From contig NZ_SMTT01000006.1 in assembly GCF_004357905.1 (NCBI RefSeq), positions 55,629 through 119,628 of the forward strand: DNA of 64,000 nucleotides, read 5' to 3'. The stretch comes from Campylobacter lari. GTDB lineage: Bacteria; Campylobacterota; Campylobacteria; Campylobacterales; Campylobacteraceae. Below the pieces are notes generated by a model. That model had not been told where the DNA came from, did not search any database, and was given only the letters and a program-made list of their open reading frames with translations. Position 1 is the stretch's first letter; every line of letters begins with the position of its first letter. Positions 55,750 through 64,000 of the stretch are shown in pieces. Made by a program: the position numbers and the translations under genes.

Positions 55750-55995
55750 ATGTCACTTTTAATCACTAGAGAATGCATATCCTGTGATGCATGTAGGGAA
55801 GAATGTCCCGATGAAGCAATCTATGATAATGATCCAATTTATGTCATAGATCCTGATCTTTGTACTGAATGTGTGAATGAATTTTCAGAACCAGCTTGTA
55901 TAGTAGCTTGTCCAGTAGATTGTATCATACCTGATCCTGATAATGTAGAAAGCATTGATGAGCTTCGTTTAAAACATAAAAATAAAGATATTTAA
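55750..55995 (+). CDS. fdxB: 2[4Fe-4S] ferredoxin (YfhL/FdxB type)
   Basis: This is an 81-residue soluble ferredoxin. Cluster motif one is CISCDACREECP; motif two is CTECVNEFSEPACIVACP, with an insertion between the second and third Cys of the kind found in YfhL/allochromatium-type ferredoxins. The tail is acidic. It overlaps ppx by one base (TAATG). AAAAAGGAAAAAAA precedes its ATG. Its redox partner is not identifiable here. Confidence 0.93.
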   Translation: MSLLITRECISCDACREECPDEAIYDNDPIYVIDPDLCTECVNEFSEPACIVACPVDCIIPDPDNVESIDELRLKHKNKDI

Positions 55996-57491
55996 TGGCT
56001 AAAAAAACAGCAGTAATTGACCTTGGCTCTAATTCCGTTCGTATGGTAGTTTTTGAAAAAACCTCAAGATATGGTTTTTTCATTTGCAGTGAGCACAAAA
56101 AGAAAGTAAGACTTGGAGAAAATGCTTACAATAATAATAAAATTCTTCAAGAAGAAGCCATGCTTAAAGCCGAAAAAGCTTTAACTTATTTTAAGGAAAA
56201 AGCTTTAAAAGAAAAATGTAGAAAAATTATTGCTGTTGGAACTTCCGCATTAAGAGATGCACCCAATGCTAAAGATTTCATAGCTAGAATAGCAAAAAAT
56301 GTAGGTTTAAATATAAAATGTATTAATGGAAAAACAGAGTCATTTTTAGGTGGGCTTGCTGCGCTAAATTTACTATCAGATATTCAAAATGCCACCACTA
56401 TAGATATAGGTGGAGGATCGACTGAGCTTTGTTTAATCAAAGAAGGTAAGATTGTAGATTGTATTTCACTTGATCTTGGCACAGTAAGATTAAAAGAAAT
56501 TTTTTACGATACAAAAAAATTTAATGCACTAGACCAATTTATACAAGAAGCACTAAAACAAGTTCCAAAGCATTTTCAAAATGAAAATATCATTGCCATA
56601 GGTGGAAGTTTAAGGGCATTGTCAAATTCTATAATGAAAAAAAACTCTTACCCGTTAAAAATGATTCATAATTTTAGTTATAGTTTTGAAAAAGAAAAAA
56701 ATCACATAGAAAAAATTCAAAATGCTAAAAATTTAAATGATTTTAACATAAAAAAAGATCGTTTTGATACTATAAAAGAAGGATGTGTGATATTTTTAGC
56801 ACTAGCAAAAAATTTAAAAGCTAAAAATATCATCACCTCTGCAGTGGGTGTTAGAGAAGGTGTATTTTTATCTAATCTTTTTCAAAAATATACTAAAATA
56901 AAAAACGAAACAACGGATTTTTCAAAATTTAATGCCAAATTTCCTCCGAATTTCAATCCAAGCTTAAAATCTATACAAGATCGTTTTAGTATAGATTATA
57001 ATGATAAAAGTGCTTATTTTGCAAATAAATTATTTGATGCCCTTTTACCTATCCATAAAATTAATCTTGCTTTTAAAAAAGATCTTATAAATGCTGCAAA
57101 ATTATCGCATATAGGTGAGAGAATTAATTTTTATTTTGCCAATGAACATAGTGCTTATATAGCTCTAAATAGCCTGCATTTTGGTTTTTCACATAAAGAA
57201 ATTTTATTAATTTCTACTATTTTAAAAGCTAATGGAAAAAAAATCAATCCATTTGCAATAGAAAATATAAAAGATTTATTACCAAATAATCACATATTAG
57301 CTTGGCTTAATTTTATTTTAGCTTTATCAAAAAAACTTGCAAAAGACACTGATGAGAATCTTGATTTCACGCTAAAAAATCATACTTTGTATATATACTC
57401 GACTAAAAAACAAATTTATTTTTCGAAAGAAGAAATCAAAAAAATTTCAAAGCCAAAACTTATCATTTTGGCTTTTAATCAGCAAAATTAA
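55995..57491 (+). CDS. ppx: exopolyphosphatase/guanosine pentaphosphatase (Ppx/GppA)
   Basis: This enzyme degrades polyphosphate and/or converts pppGpp to ppGpp. The 498 residues open with VIDLGSNSVRMVVFE (ASKHA phosphate 1), followed by AVGTSALRDAPNAKDF, TIDIGGGSTELCLI and AIGGSLRALSN. The C-terminal half is an HD-like helical domain (SHIGERINFYFANEHS). In C. jejuni two such proteins exist, and the substrate of this one cannot be decided. It converges on the fliO-like gene with a 4 bp overlap. Confidence 0.92.
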   Translation: MAKKTAVIDLGSNSVRMVVFEKTSRYGFFICSEHKKKVRLGENAYNNNKILQEEAMLKAEKALTYFKEKALKEKCRKIIAVGTSALRDAPNAKDFIARIAKNVGLNIKCINGKTESFLGGLAALNLLSDIQNATTIDIGGGSTELCLIKEGKIVDCISLDLGTVRLKEIFYDTKKFNALDQFIQEALKQVPKHFQNENIIAIGGSLRALSNSIMKKNSYPLKMIHNFSYSFEKEKNHIEKIQNAKNLNDFNIKKDRFDTIKEGCVIFLALAKNLKAKNIITSAVGVREGVFLSNLFQKYTKIKNETTDFSKFNAKFPPNFNPSLKSIQDRFSIDYNDKSAYFANKLFDALLPIHKINLAFKKDLINAAKLSHIGERINFYFANEHSAYIALNSLHFGFSHKEILLISTILKANGKKINPFAIENIKDLLPNNHILAWLNFILALSKKLAKDTDENLDFTLKNHTLYIYSTKKQIYFSKEEIKKISKPKLIILAFNQQN

Positions 57492-58246
57492 TTATTTTGT
57501 TTTAAAAGTAAATTTTGCAATCTTTGTTTATTTTCTTCAAAATAAGAGTCAAAATCTTTTTCTTTTGGCTTTTGAGGTGCTTTGTTTTGTTCTTCATTTT
57601 TTATCAAAGCTTCATTTGTTTCTAATACTACATTAGAATTTCCTATAATCATAGTATAACGCTTTAAACCATATTCAAAAACTACAAGTTGATTGTGTCT
57701 ATCAAGTGGTCTTTGAAAGATTAAATTAAAATTCCTATCTAAAGGGTGTTTTTGTCTTAGATATATTTTTAAAAACCAAAGTCCAACAAGCAAAAGTATC
57801 AAAACGCTTACAACTAAAATATAATTTGTAAAATCATATTCTTGCATTTTTATTTCCTCGTTTTTTTCCTCTAAGCTTTTTTTAGTACTTAAATTTACAC
57901 CTTCTTTTCGAGCACGCAATCTTAAACCATATTCACCAATCGCATCAGCGGTAATTTGTATTTTATTACCTACACTTAAAGCTATAAAAGTTTTTTTATC
58001 TTCTGAAAAAATTTTAATTTTTTTTATAATATCAGAATTTAACGCTCTATCTTCCTCTTTTGCACTTTTAGCATTTAAAGTAAAAATAATAATACCATCT
58101 TTTTTCTTTTGACTAATACCTTCTTTATAAGGAACATCAAATGAAAAAGTAATATCCACCCTATCTTCTCTTGGATAAATATTGTAATCAAGAATTTTTG
58201 CCCCAAAAAGAGGTAAAGCGAGTAATAAAATCCAAATAAATTTCAT
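57488..58246 (-). CDS. FliO-like flagellar export apparatus protein with periplasmic extension
   Basis: The 252 residues have a signal peptide (about 1-16) and a periplasmic beta-rich domain (about 18-115, similar in style to AMIN domains). One membrane segment (about 142-162, LVVSVLILLLVGLWFLKIY) follows. The cytoplasmic part, with FNLIFQRPLDRHNQLVVFEYGLKRYTM (part), matches the FliO pattern (RPLd....L.V.E.G...Y.). FliO helps assemble FliP in the flagellar type III export gate. It directly follows fliN. From memory C. jejuni Cj0352 and H. pylori HP0583 occupy the same place. The assignment rests on the short FliO motif and context. Confidence 0.7.
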   Translation of the reverse strand: MKFIWILLLALPLFGAKILDYNIYPREDRVDITFSFDVPYKEGISQKKKDGIIIFTLNAKSAKEEDRALNSDIIKKIKIFSEDKKTFIALSVGNKIQITADAIGEYGLRLRARKEGVNLSTKKSLEEKNEEIKMQEYDFTNYILVVSVLILLLVGLWFLKIYLRQKHPLDRNFNLIFQRPLDRHNQLVVFEYGLKRYTMIIGNSNVVLETNEALIKNEEQNKAPQKPKEKDFDSYFEENKQRLQNLLLKQNN

Positions 58247-58539
58247 TGCAATTCTTTTTTGAAATACTGCAATACTGATTTAGAATCTAAAATTTCATTA
58301 ATCCTTATAGCAAGGTTTTTCTCATACACCATTACCTCACCTTTTCCAAAAATTCTTCTATTTAAATAAAGTTCCACGCTTTCACCCGCTGGCTTTTCAA
58401 GGTCTATCACAGAACCAACTTCTAGCTTTAAAAGTTCTCTTACACTCATATTAGTAGTACCAAGCTCACTAACAAAATCAACGCTAATATCTAAAATATC
58501 TTCATAAGATTGCAACAATCCTAAATGATCTTCTATCAT
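58243..58539 (-). CDS. fliN: flagellar motor switch protein FliN
   Basis: FliN is a C-ring protein that works with FliM/FliY and docks export substrates. The 98 residues form one SpoA domain: ILDISVDFVSELGTTNMSVRELLKLEVGSVIDLEKPAGE (part) and LNRRIFGKGEVMVYEKNLAIRINEI (part). It overlaps both neighbours by 4 bp, giving a cheX-like/fliN/fliO-like transcription unit. With FliY at 4345-5184 the organism has two FliN-type proteins. Confidence 0.95.
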   Translation of the reverse strand: MIEDHLGLLQSYEDILDISVDFVSELGTTNMSVRELLKLEVGSVIDLEKPAGESVELYLNRRIFGKGEVMVYEKNLAIRINEILDSKSVLQYFKKELQ

Positions 58540-58958
58540 AATTTTTTATAGCCTATTCTAAAACGAGCATTTTTCATTTCATAAGTAAATTTTTCTTTGA
58601 GTTTGATTTTTGAAAATCCATCAATACGTCCTAAATATTCAGGAACACCCAAGCGATATTCATCTTTGCCATTAGTGTCATTAAGTAATTTTTTGGCATA
58701 ACCTATAATTTGATTAGCTACTTCTTTTACTAAATCTGCTAGATCATCTTCTTTTAACTCTTCATGCAATAAAAATTGCGCAATCTCATTAAGAGCCTTT
58801 TTTTGAAAAAACAGATAAAAACTATATTCTTCATCTTTAAAATACAAAGGTATAGAAGCCCCATAAAGCTCGCCTCTAATCACGCTTGTTGGTGTAATTT
58901 TAAGTTTTAAAATGTGTTCACAAAAGTGATAAATCGAATATTCTAGTGTTTTAGTCAT
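58536..58958 (-). CDS. CheX/CheC-like chemotaxis phosphatase domain protein
   Basis: The 140 residues resemble a single CheC/CheX/FliY phosphatase domain. Residues about 76-92 read LVKEVANQIIGYAKKLL, giving the E-x2-N active-site pair (Glu79, Asn82). It is followed, as in CheX, by a Pro-containing strand (LGVPEYLG, Pro106). Such proteins dephosphorylate CheY-P. Coupling to fliN supports a role at the motor. From memory the homologue in C. jejuni (Cj0350) is listed as hypothetical. Confidence in the family is moderate. Confidence 0.7.
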   Translation of the reverse strand: MTKTLEYSIYHFCEHILKLKITPTSVIRGELYGASIPLYFKDEEYSFYLFFQKKALNEIAQFLLHEELKEDDLADLVKEVANQIIGYAKKLLNDTNGKDEYRLGVPEYLGRIDGFSKIKLKEKFTYEMKNARFRIGYKKL

Positions 58959-59077
58959 AGTTTTTTCCTTAGATAACTTTATAATAAATTTATTTTACTA
59001 AATAAACCTTTAATCACAATTAATAATTAAAATATAAAATATAGTAAATTTTTATTTAAATTAAAAAAGGTTTTTTG

Positions 59078-60112
59078 ATGTTTATAGAAAATTTTAACAT
59101 AAATGAAAAAGTTTTCATCATCGCTGAACTTTCAGCCAATCATGCAAATAGTCTTGAAATAGCTTTAAAAACTATACAAGCAGCCAAACAAGCAGGAGCT
59201 AATGCTATAAAAATTCAAACCTATACCCCAGATAGCTTAACACTAAATTCTGACAAAAAAGATTTTATTATTGAAGGTGGTTTATGGCATGGACGCAAAC
59301 TATATGAGCTCTACGAAGAAGCTAAAACTCCTTATGAGTGGCATGAAAAACTTTTTGAATGTGCTAAAAATGAAGGTTTAATTTGCTTTTCTAGTCCTTT
59401 TTCTAAGGAAGATGTAAATTTTTTAAGGCGATTTAATCCCCCAGCTTATAAAATCGCTTCCTTTGAAGCAAATGATTATGATTTTGTGCGTTGTGTGGCA
59501 AAAGAAAACAAACCTACTTTAGTTTCTACAGGCATAGCCTATGAAGAAGAACTTGAAATGATTGTTAAAATTTTTAAAGAAGAAAACAATCCGAATTTGA
59601 TTTTGCTTAAATGCACCTCGGCTTATCCTTCACAAATTTATGATTTAAATTTAAATGTCATAAAAACTTTACAAGAAAAATTTAACACTATTGTTGGTTT
59701 AAGTGATCATAGCGAGGGATTTTTAGCACCAACTTTAGCCGTAGCTCTTGGCGCAAGAGTCATAGAAAAACATTTTATATTAGACAAAACTTTAAATAGT
59801 GCTGATGCTAAATTTAGTCTTGATTTTGAGGAGTTTAAGCAAATGTGTTCTATGGTGCGTTTAAGCGAGCAAGCTTTAGGAAACAAAGAATTTAACATGG
59901 ATGAAAAAACTTTAAAAAACCGCCATTTTGCAAGAAGTTTATATACAAGCAAAGACATCAAAAAAGGTGATATTTTCACACGAGAAAATATAAAAAGCGT
60001 AAGACCAAGCCTAGGTTTGCATCCTAAATTTTTACCTATCATGCTTGGTAAAAAAGCAAGTTGTGATATAGAATTTGCTAAAGCTTTAGAAGAAAAACAT
60101 TTCAAGGAATAA
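59078..60112 (+). CDS. pseI: pseudaminic acid synthase PseI
   Basis: PseI condenses the 2,4-diacetamido hexose with PEP to give pseudaminic acid, the sugar that decorates Campylobacter flagellin. The 344 residues have the NeuB barrel (VFIIAELSANHANSLEIALKTI in part, KIQTYTPDSLTLNS, FSSPFSKEDVNFL, KIASFEANDYDF, GLSDHSEGFLAP) and a C-terminal antifreeze-like SAF domain (NRHFARSLYTSKDIKKGD, RPSLGLHPKFLPIMLGKKA). FEAND rather than the NeuB sialic acid pattern favours PseI. The start is ATG 59078-59080 after AAAAAAGG; the TTG just before it is ignored. Confidence 0.94.
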   Translation: MFIENFNINEKVFIIAELSANHANSLEIALKTIQAAKQAGANAIKIQTYTPDSLTLNSDKKDFIIEGGLWHGRKLYELYEEAKTPYEWHEKLFECAKNEGLICFSSPFSKEDVNFLRRFNPPAYKIASFEANDYDFVRCVAKENKPTLVSTGIAYEEELEMIVKIFKEENNPNLILLKCTSAYPSQIYDLNLNVIKTLQEKFNTIVGLSDHSEGFLAPTLAVALGARVIEKHFILDKTLNSADAKFSLDFEEFKQMCSMVRLSEQALGNKEFNMDEKTLKNRHFARSLYTSKDIKKGDIFTRENIKSVRPSLGLHPKFLPIMLGKKASCDIEFAKALEEKHFKE

Positions 60113-60115
60113 TCA

Positions 60116-60172
60116 TGAAAAAATATATTTTGTTTAAAAATCATGATAGTAAAAAATATGTTTTGATATAAT
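60116..60172 (+). other. 18-codon ORF with good ribosome site after pseI
   Basis: AAGGA, which overlaps the pseI stop, lies 6 nt before an ATG that opens an 18-codon frame (MKKYILFKNHDSKKYVLI, then TAA). The frame ends inside the extended -10 that serves maf1. It could be a real small peptide, a remnant of a lost gene, or chance. No match is recognised. Confidence 0.25.
60164..60172 (+). promoter_or_regulatory. extended -10 promoter for the first maf gene
   Basis: TTTTGATATAATAAAA contains TGA-TATAAT, an extended -10, about 23 bp before the maf ATG at 60195. It allows expression independent of pseI. Confidence 0.6.
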
Positions 60173-60194
60173 AAAATAAAAATTTGGACTTTAA

Positions 60195-61931
60195 ATGAAT
60201 AAAGAATTATTTTTAAAAAACACCCAAGCTCTTTTTGAAGTAGATCAAATACTAGCTTATGAGTTGAGAAAAATCACTCAAAATCATAAATTTAAAATCA
60301 TAGAAGATAAAATTTTTGATTTGCAAAATCAAGTTTTTTTAGATGAAAATCATTCTTTTGATTATGATAAATTTCAATTATATCCAGTATTATTTTTTTA
60401 TGGTTTTGGCGATGGAAAATTTTTTATAGAACTTTTAAAAAATCAGAATTTAAAACATATTGTTATTTTTGAAGAAGAATTAGAAATTTTATATCTAGCT
60501 TTTCATATGATTGATTTTACCACACTTCTTAGAAAAGAAAAACTTATTTTGTTTTTTACACCAAATATCAACACCGCTCAACTTAAAGTTTTATTTAATT
60601 ATCCGCAAATCAAACATACGCTGAAAATTTTCAATTTTCATTTTTATAATGATTTTTATATTAATTTTTATACACCCAATGCTCAAAATGTGATGCAAAT
60701 TTTATTAAATCTCATAAAAACACTAATGCTTGCTCGTGGAAATGACCCAAAAGATGCTTTGCTAGGAATAAAACATAATATTATAAATTTAGAAAAAATC
60801 ATCACTCATACACCTTTTAAAAATCTAATAAAAGATAGAAAAGCAAGAGCAAAAAATGCCATTATAGTTTCAACAGGTCCTTCTTTGATGAAACAACTTC
60901 CGCTTTTAAAAAAATACCAAGAAAATGTTGTGATTTTTAGTGCTGATAGCTCTTATATTATCTTAGCTAAAGAAGGAATTAAGCCTGATTATGTCTTTTC
61001 ACTAGAAAGAGAAGATATGACTAGCGAATTTTTTAATAATGATTTTGGAGAATTTGATAAAAATATTTTATTTATCATAGCCTCTTTAACTCATCCTAAA
61101 ACTATAGAATATTTAGAAAAAAACAATAGAAATTATATGCTCGTTTTAAGACCTTTGTTTTTTGAAAGCAAACTTGGCTTAAATGAATATGGTTTTTTGG
61201 GAAATGGCATGAGTGTTGCTAATATGGCTTATGAGTTAGCTGGAGCTTTAAGATTTGAAAATATTATTTTAATAGGGCAAGATCTAGCTTATAGTGATGA
61301 TGGAAAGTCTCACCCAAAAGAACATTTATATGGTGATCAAGGAGATGAAGAAGTTGTTTATAAAACAATCTGTGCATATGGAGGCAATAAAGAAGTAAAG
61401 ACACAACTCACATGGTATTTGTTTTTAAAAAGTTTTGAAAAAGATATAGCTCTAGCTAGAGATATATTAAAAATCAAAACTTATAATGCCACAGAAGGTG
61501 GGGCAAGGATAGAAGGGACTATAGAAAAACCTTTTAAAGAAATTTGTGAAGAGTTTTTAAAAGAAAAAATTGAAAAAAATATTATTTTAACAAAAGCAAA
61601 AAATCCACAAAAAAAACTAAAACAATGCAAAGAAAAACTCAACAAACAAATAAAACAAAGTGAAATTTTTATCAATGAATGTAAAAAAGCTATTAAGGAT
61701 AAAAACTTAGAAAGATTAGAAAAACTAAGACTTAAGCTCCCAAAAAGTGATTTTTTTTCAGATATTTTACAAGCTAGATGCTTTCAAAATGAATGTGAGG
61801 TTTTAAAATACAAAGTTGAAAAAGAAAAAAATACAAAATCTTTCTTAGAACAACAAATCGATTTTTTTGATGAGATTATTTTATATCTTGAAAATTATAA
61901 TAAAACTATAAAAGAAAATTTAAAACAATAA
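60195..61931 (+). CDS. motility accessory factor (Maf, DUF115), copy 1
   Basis: Maf proteins transfer or help transfer pseudaminic-type sugars onto flagellin. The 578 residues have an N-terminal region (about 1-190), a central DUF115/Rossmann-like core (ARGNDPKDALLGI, AIIVSTGPSLMKQLPLL, ADSSYIILAKEGIKPDYVFSLERED, LIGQDLAYSDDGKSHP; each key part only) and a C-terminal coiled coil (about 470-570). NATEGGARIEGTIEKPFKEI is shared almost unchanged with copy 2. The start follows a weak GGAC site. C. jejuni has several maf genes, some switched by G tracts; none is seen here. Confidence 0.93.
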   Translation: MNKELFLKNTQALFEVDQILAYELRKITQNHKFKIIEDKIFDLQNQVFLDENHSFDYDKFQLYPVLFFYGFGDGKFFIELLKNQNLKHIVIFEEELEILYLAFHMIDFTTLLRKEKLILFFTPNINTAQLKVLFNYPQIKHTLKIFNFHFYNDFYINFYTPNAQNVMQILLNLIKTLMLARGNDPKDALLGIKHNIINLEKIITHTPFKNLIKDRKARAKNAIIVSTGPSLMKQLPLLKKYQENVVIFSADSSYIILAKEGIKPDYVFSLEREDMTSEFFNNDFGEFDKNILFIIASLTHPKTIEYLEKNNRNYMLVLRPLFFESKLGLNEYGFLGNGMSVANMAYELAGALRFENIILIGQDLAYSDDGKSHPKEHLYGDQGDEEVVYKTICAYGGNKEVKTQLTWYLFLKSFEKDIALARDILKIKTYNATEGGARIEGTIEKPFKEICEEFLKEKIEKNIILTKAKNPQKKLKQCKEKLNKQIKQSEIFINECKKAIKDKNLERLEKLRLKLPKSDFFSDILQARCFQNECEVLKYKVEKEKNTKSFLEQQIDFFDEIILYLENYNKTIKENLKQ

Positions 61932-61998
61932 CACATCAAATTTTTGATAAAAAACATAAAAAATGACGATATTATTTTTTTAATCAAAAAGGATAAAA

Positions 61999-63879
61999 AT
62001 GAAAACAGAGATTTTTAAAAAAAATTTAAAAGCCTTAAAAGGAAGTGAATATCAAACACTAAAAAGAAAATTAGGTAGAATAAAAGAAGCTAAAGATTAT
62101 ATTTATGTTTTTGATAAAGATCCTTTAAATTGTAATATATGCTATAAAAATATAAAAAATTTATATATAAATCCTTTAAAAGAACTACAAGAAAAAATTG
62201 AGCTATTTAATAAAGAATACTTAAGATACCCTATACTTTTTTTCTATGGATTAGGCAATGGTATATTTTACAAAAGTTTGCTTGCAAATAAAGAACATAA
62301 AAGAGTTATTGTATATGAAAAAGACATTGAGTTAATATTTTTAGTTTTTAATATGATAGATTTTTCCAAAGAACTTTTAGAAGGTAGATTTATTTTAATC
62401 CATACAAAGGAATTTAACTATACAAAAGCTGATACTTTATGCTCTTTTTTAAATTTATTTTTAAAAACTTACACTCTACATATTCATTGTGAATTTTATG
62501 AAGAAAGACAAAAAGAAGAAATTAAAAACATAAATGATTTAAATTCCAAAATTATTAAAAATATTGCCTTAAGAAGAGGAAATGATCCAATTGATGCCAT
62601 GCAAGGCATAGAACAATTTGTTCTAAATTTACCTAAAATGCTTACACATCCAAGTTTTAACGAATTTAAGAAAAAAAGATCAAATAAAAGCAAAAATGCT
62701 ATATTGGTAGCTACTGGACCTTCTTTAAAAAAACAACTTCCTTTACTTAAAAAATATGCTAATAAGGCTACTATATTTTGTGCTGATAGCGCTTATCCTA
62801 TCTTAGCAAAGGCAGGTATAAAACCTGATTATGTTTGTATGCTAGAAAGAGATGATGTGGTATCAAAATGCTTTGATAATGATTTTAAAGAATTTGATAA
62901 AGACATTACTTTTATTTTAGCTTCATTAGTATATAAAGATAGTATAAAATTTTTAGAAAAAAATAAAAGAAAATATATTTTAGTTTCAAGATCAATGCCT
63001 TTTGCTTATTCTTTAGGATTGCATGATTTTGGCTATGTAAGCGGTGGAATGAGCGTAGCACATTTAAACTATGAACTAGCACTTTTACTAGGACATGAAA
63101 ATATCATCTTAATAGGACAAGATTTAGCTTATAGTGATGATGGACAAACTCATAGTGAAGGATTTTTACATGAAAGTTATCACGAAGGAGATTTTGAACG
63201 CGATCATGGAAAATTTGAAACCTTAGCTTATGGCGGAAAAACTTATGTGCAAAGTTCAGAGGTTTGGATATTATTTAAACAAATTTTTGAAAGTTTATTT
63301 CACAAACAAACAAAAGCAAAAATTTACAATGCCACAGAAGGCGGAGCAAGGATAGAAGGAACCATAGAAAAACCTTTTAAAGAAATTTGTAAAGAGTTTT
63401 TAAAAGATGAGGTAAAAAAACCTTTTCCAAAGCTAAATCCACCAAAACGCAAAGATAGCCAAGAGCTTATGCTAAAAGCTTACAAACAAATCAAACAAAA
63501 CATAAAAGCTAATGAAAAATTCTTAAAAATTTGTAAAAAATTACATAAAGAATTAAACTATCAAAGCAAAACACACTATACTTTACATGAGTTAAATACA
63601 AAAATAGATCAACTAAAAGAGACTATAGAAAGTAATAAATACATTTTCTTAAGAGAAGTTTTAAGTCCTTCTTTATTTCATCTTGAAAGTAATTTCTCAA
63701 AAATCTATGTTAATCCTATGCACAATGATAGCGATAAACAAAATAAACTTGTTGCTTGGATTACAGCACATAAATCTTGGCTAGAAGAAATTAGCGAGTT
63801 AGCTTTAGTCCAAGAAAAAGCTTTAAAAATAGCCATCATACCTTTACAAGATATTTTAGAAAAAAGAAATTTAATATAA
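61999..63879 (+). CDS. motility accessory factor (Maf, DUF115), copy 2
   Basis: This 626-residue paralogue of the preceding gene has the same layout and the same motifs: RRGNDPIDAMQGIEQF, ATGPSLKKQLPLLKKYA, ADSAYPILAKAGIKPDYVCMLERDD (part), LIGQDLAYSDDGQTHSEG and NATEGGARIEGTIEKPFKEI. The C-terminal helical region is longer (about 470-620). AAAAAGGATAAAA precedes the ATG. CGATATTATT in the 67 bp gap could be a sigma28- or sigma70-type -10. The stop codon lies in the stem of a terminator shared with the flagellin gene. Confidence 0.93.
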   Translation: MKTEIFKKNLKALKGSEYQTLKRKLGRIKEAKDYIYVFDKDPLNCNICYKNIKNLYINPLKELQEKIELFNKEYLRYPILFFYGLGNGIFYKSLLANKEHKRVIVYEKDIELIFLVFNMIDFSKELLEGRFILIHTKEFNYTKADTLCSFLNLFLKTYTLHIHCEFYEERQKEEIKNINDLNSKIIKNIALRRGNDPIDAMQGIEQFVLNLPKMLTHPSFNEFKKKRSNKSKNAILVATGPSLKKQLPLLKKYANKATIFCADSAYPILAKAGIKPDYVCMLERDDVVSKCFDNDFKEFDKDITFILASLVYKDSIKFLEKNKRKYILVSRSMPFAYSLGLHDFGYVSGGMSVAHLNYELALLLGHENIILIGQDLAYSDDGQTHSEGFLHESYHEGDFERDHGKFETLAYGGKTYVQSSEVWILFKQIFESLFHKQTKAKIYNATEGGARIEGTIEKPFKEICKEFLKDEVKKPFPKLNPPKRKDSQELMLKAYKQIKQNIKANEKFLKICKKLHKELNYQSKTHYTLHELNTKIDQLKETIESNKYIFLREVLSPSLFHLESNFSKIYVNPMHNDSDKQNKLVAWITAHKSWLEEISELALVQEKALKIAIIPLQDILEKRNLI

Positions 63880-63898
63880 GGCGAAACTGCCTTATATT
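63873..63898. terminator. bidirectional terminator between maf copy 2 and flagellin
   Basis: A perfect 10 bp inverted repeat (AATATAAGGC/GCCTTATATT, 6 nt loop) contains the maf stop codon (63877-63879). On the minus strand, after the flagellin stop, it is followed by AAATTTCTTTTTTCT, a good T tail. On the plus strand the tail ATTTGGATTT is weaker. Confidence 0.8.
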
Positions 63899-63906
63899 AT
63901 TTGGAT

Positions 63907-64000
63907 TTATTGTAAGAGTTTTAAAACATTTTGTTGCACAGCATTAGCCTGACTCATAGCATAAGATCCACTTTGAGCTAGGATGTTGTATTTAGAGAAA
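63907..64000 (-). CDS. flagellin, 3' end only
   Basis: The last 30 codons read [20 protein letters not shown] and then QQNVLKLLQ, the conserved C-terminal D0 helix of flagellin. The gene continues beyond the right edge, so its length, promoter and whether it is flaA or flaB cannot be seen. It faces the pseI-maf genes, whose products would glycosylate it. Confidence 0.93.
   Translation of the reverse strand, partial: FSKYNILAQSGSYAMSQANAVQQNVLKLLQ

Overview
The window is strongly AT-rich bacterial chromosome, densely packed with short overlaps between genes. Gene content and order point to Campylobacter, most likely the C. lari group: flagellin-glycosylation genes (pseI, maf), cosR, fdxB, the fliY-fliM-fliA-flhG-flhF block, a decayed C39-peptidase cassette next to mnmA, and McrBC beside the infB operon. 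From memory, most blocks are collinear with segments of the C. jejuni chromosome but are joined in a different order. That assignment is recollection plus sequence reading, not a database search. I see no tRNA, rRNA, insertion sequence, prophage or CRISPR array.

Layout. (1) 1-4311: partial mnmA, a LOG-family gene, an unknown gene, and a small secretion-like cassette (double-glycine-leader secreted protein, outer-membrane beta-barrel, C39 peptidase) in which all three genes carry apparent disabling lesions; the barrel gene also has a nine-G tract. (2) 4345-11535, minus: one probable operon aroQ-pepQ-folK-flhF-flhG-(118 aa)-fliA-fliM-fliY, joining housekeeping genes to early flagellar regulators and the switch. 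(3) 11624-13728, plus: amidohydrolase and SppA. (4) 13725-18375, minus: mcrB-mcrC-ribD. (5) 18470-26652, minus: tyrA, an M23 peptidase, lpxC, tsaB, thrB, rnpM/ylxR, infB, rbfA, rimP. (6) 26727-32947, plus: bamA, accD, rlmH, a DksA-type protein, a membrane protein, dusB, and a small flagellar-rod-like gene behind a near-perfect sigma54 promoter. (7) 32931-47179, minus: atpF'-atpF-atpH-atpA-atpG-atpD-atpC, tolQ-tolR-tolA-tolB-pal-cpoB, slyD, fabD, mtnN, a TtcA-like gene, a nicotinamidase-like gene and recO. (8) 47243-52580, minus: parA-parB, birA, fmt, obgE, rpmA, rplU. (9) 52732-58958: cytochrome c peroxidase, plsY-folB, cosR, fdxB-ppx, then a CheX-like/fliN/fliO-like trio. (10) 59078-64000: pseI, two maf genes and the 3' end of a flagellin.

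Flagellar motility runs through the window. The switch (FliM, FliY, FliN), FliA, FlhF/FlhG, a probable FliO, a CheX-like phosphatase, a probable sigma54-driven rod-like protein, pseudaminic acid synthase, two Maf factors and flagellin are all here. The rest is core envelope assembly (BamA, LpxC, Tol-Pal, M23 peptidase), energy conversion (F1Fo, cytochrome c peroxidase) and translation. The most unusual pieces are the decaying C39 cassette, the sigma54-linked small rod-like gene, the McrBC system with a non-E. coli N-terminus, and a TtcA-like protein lacking one expected cluster cysteine.
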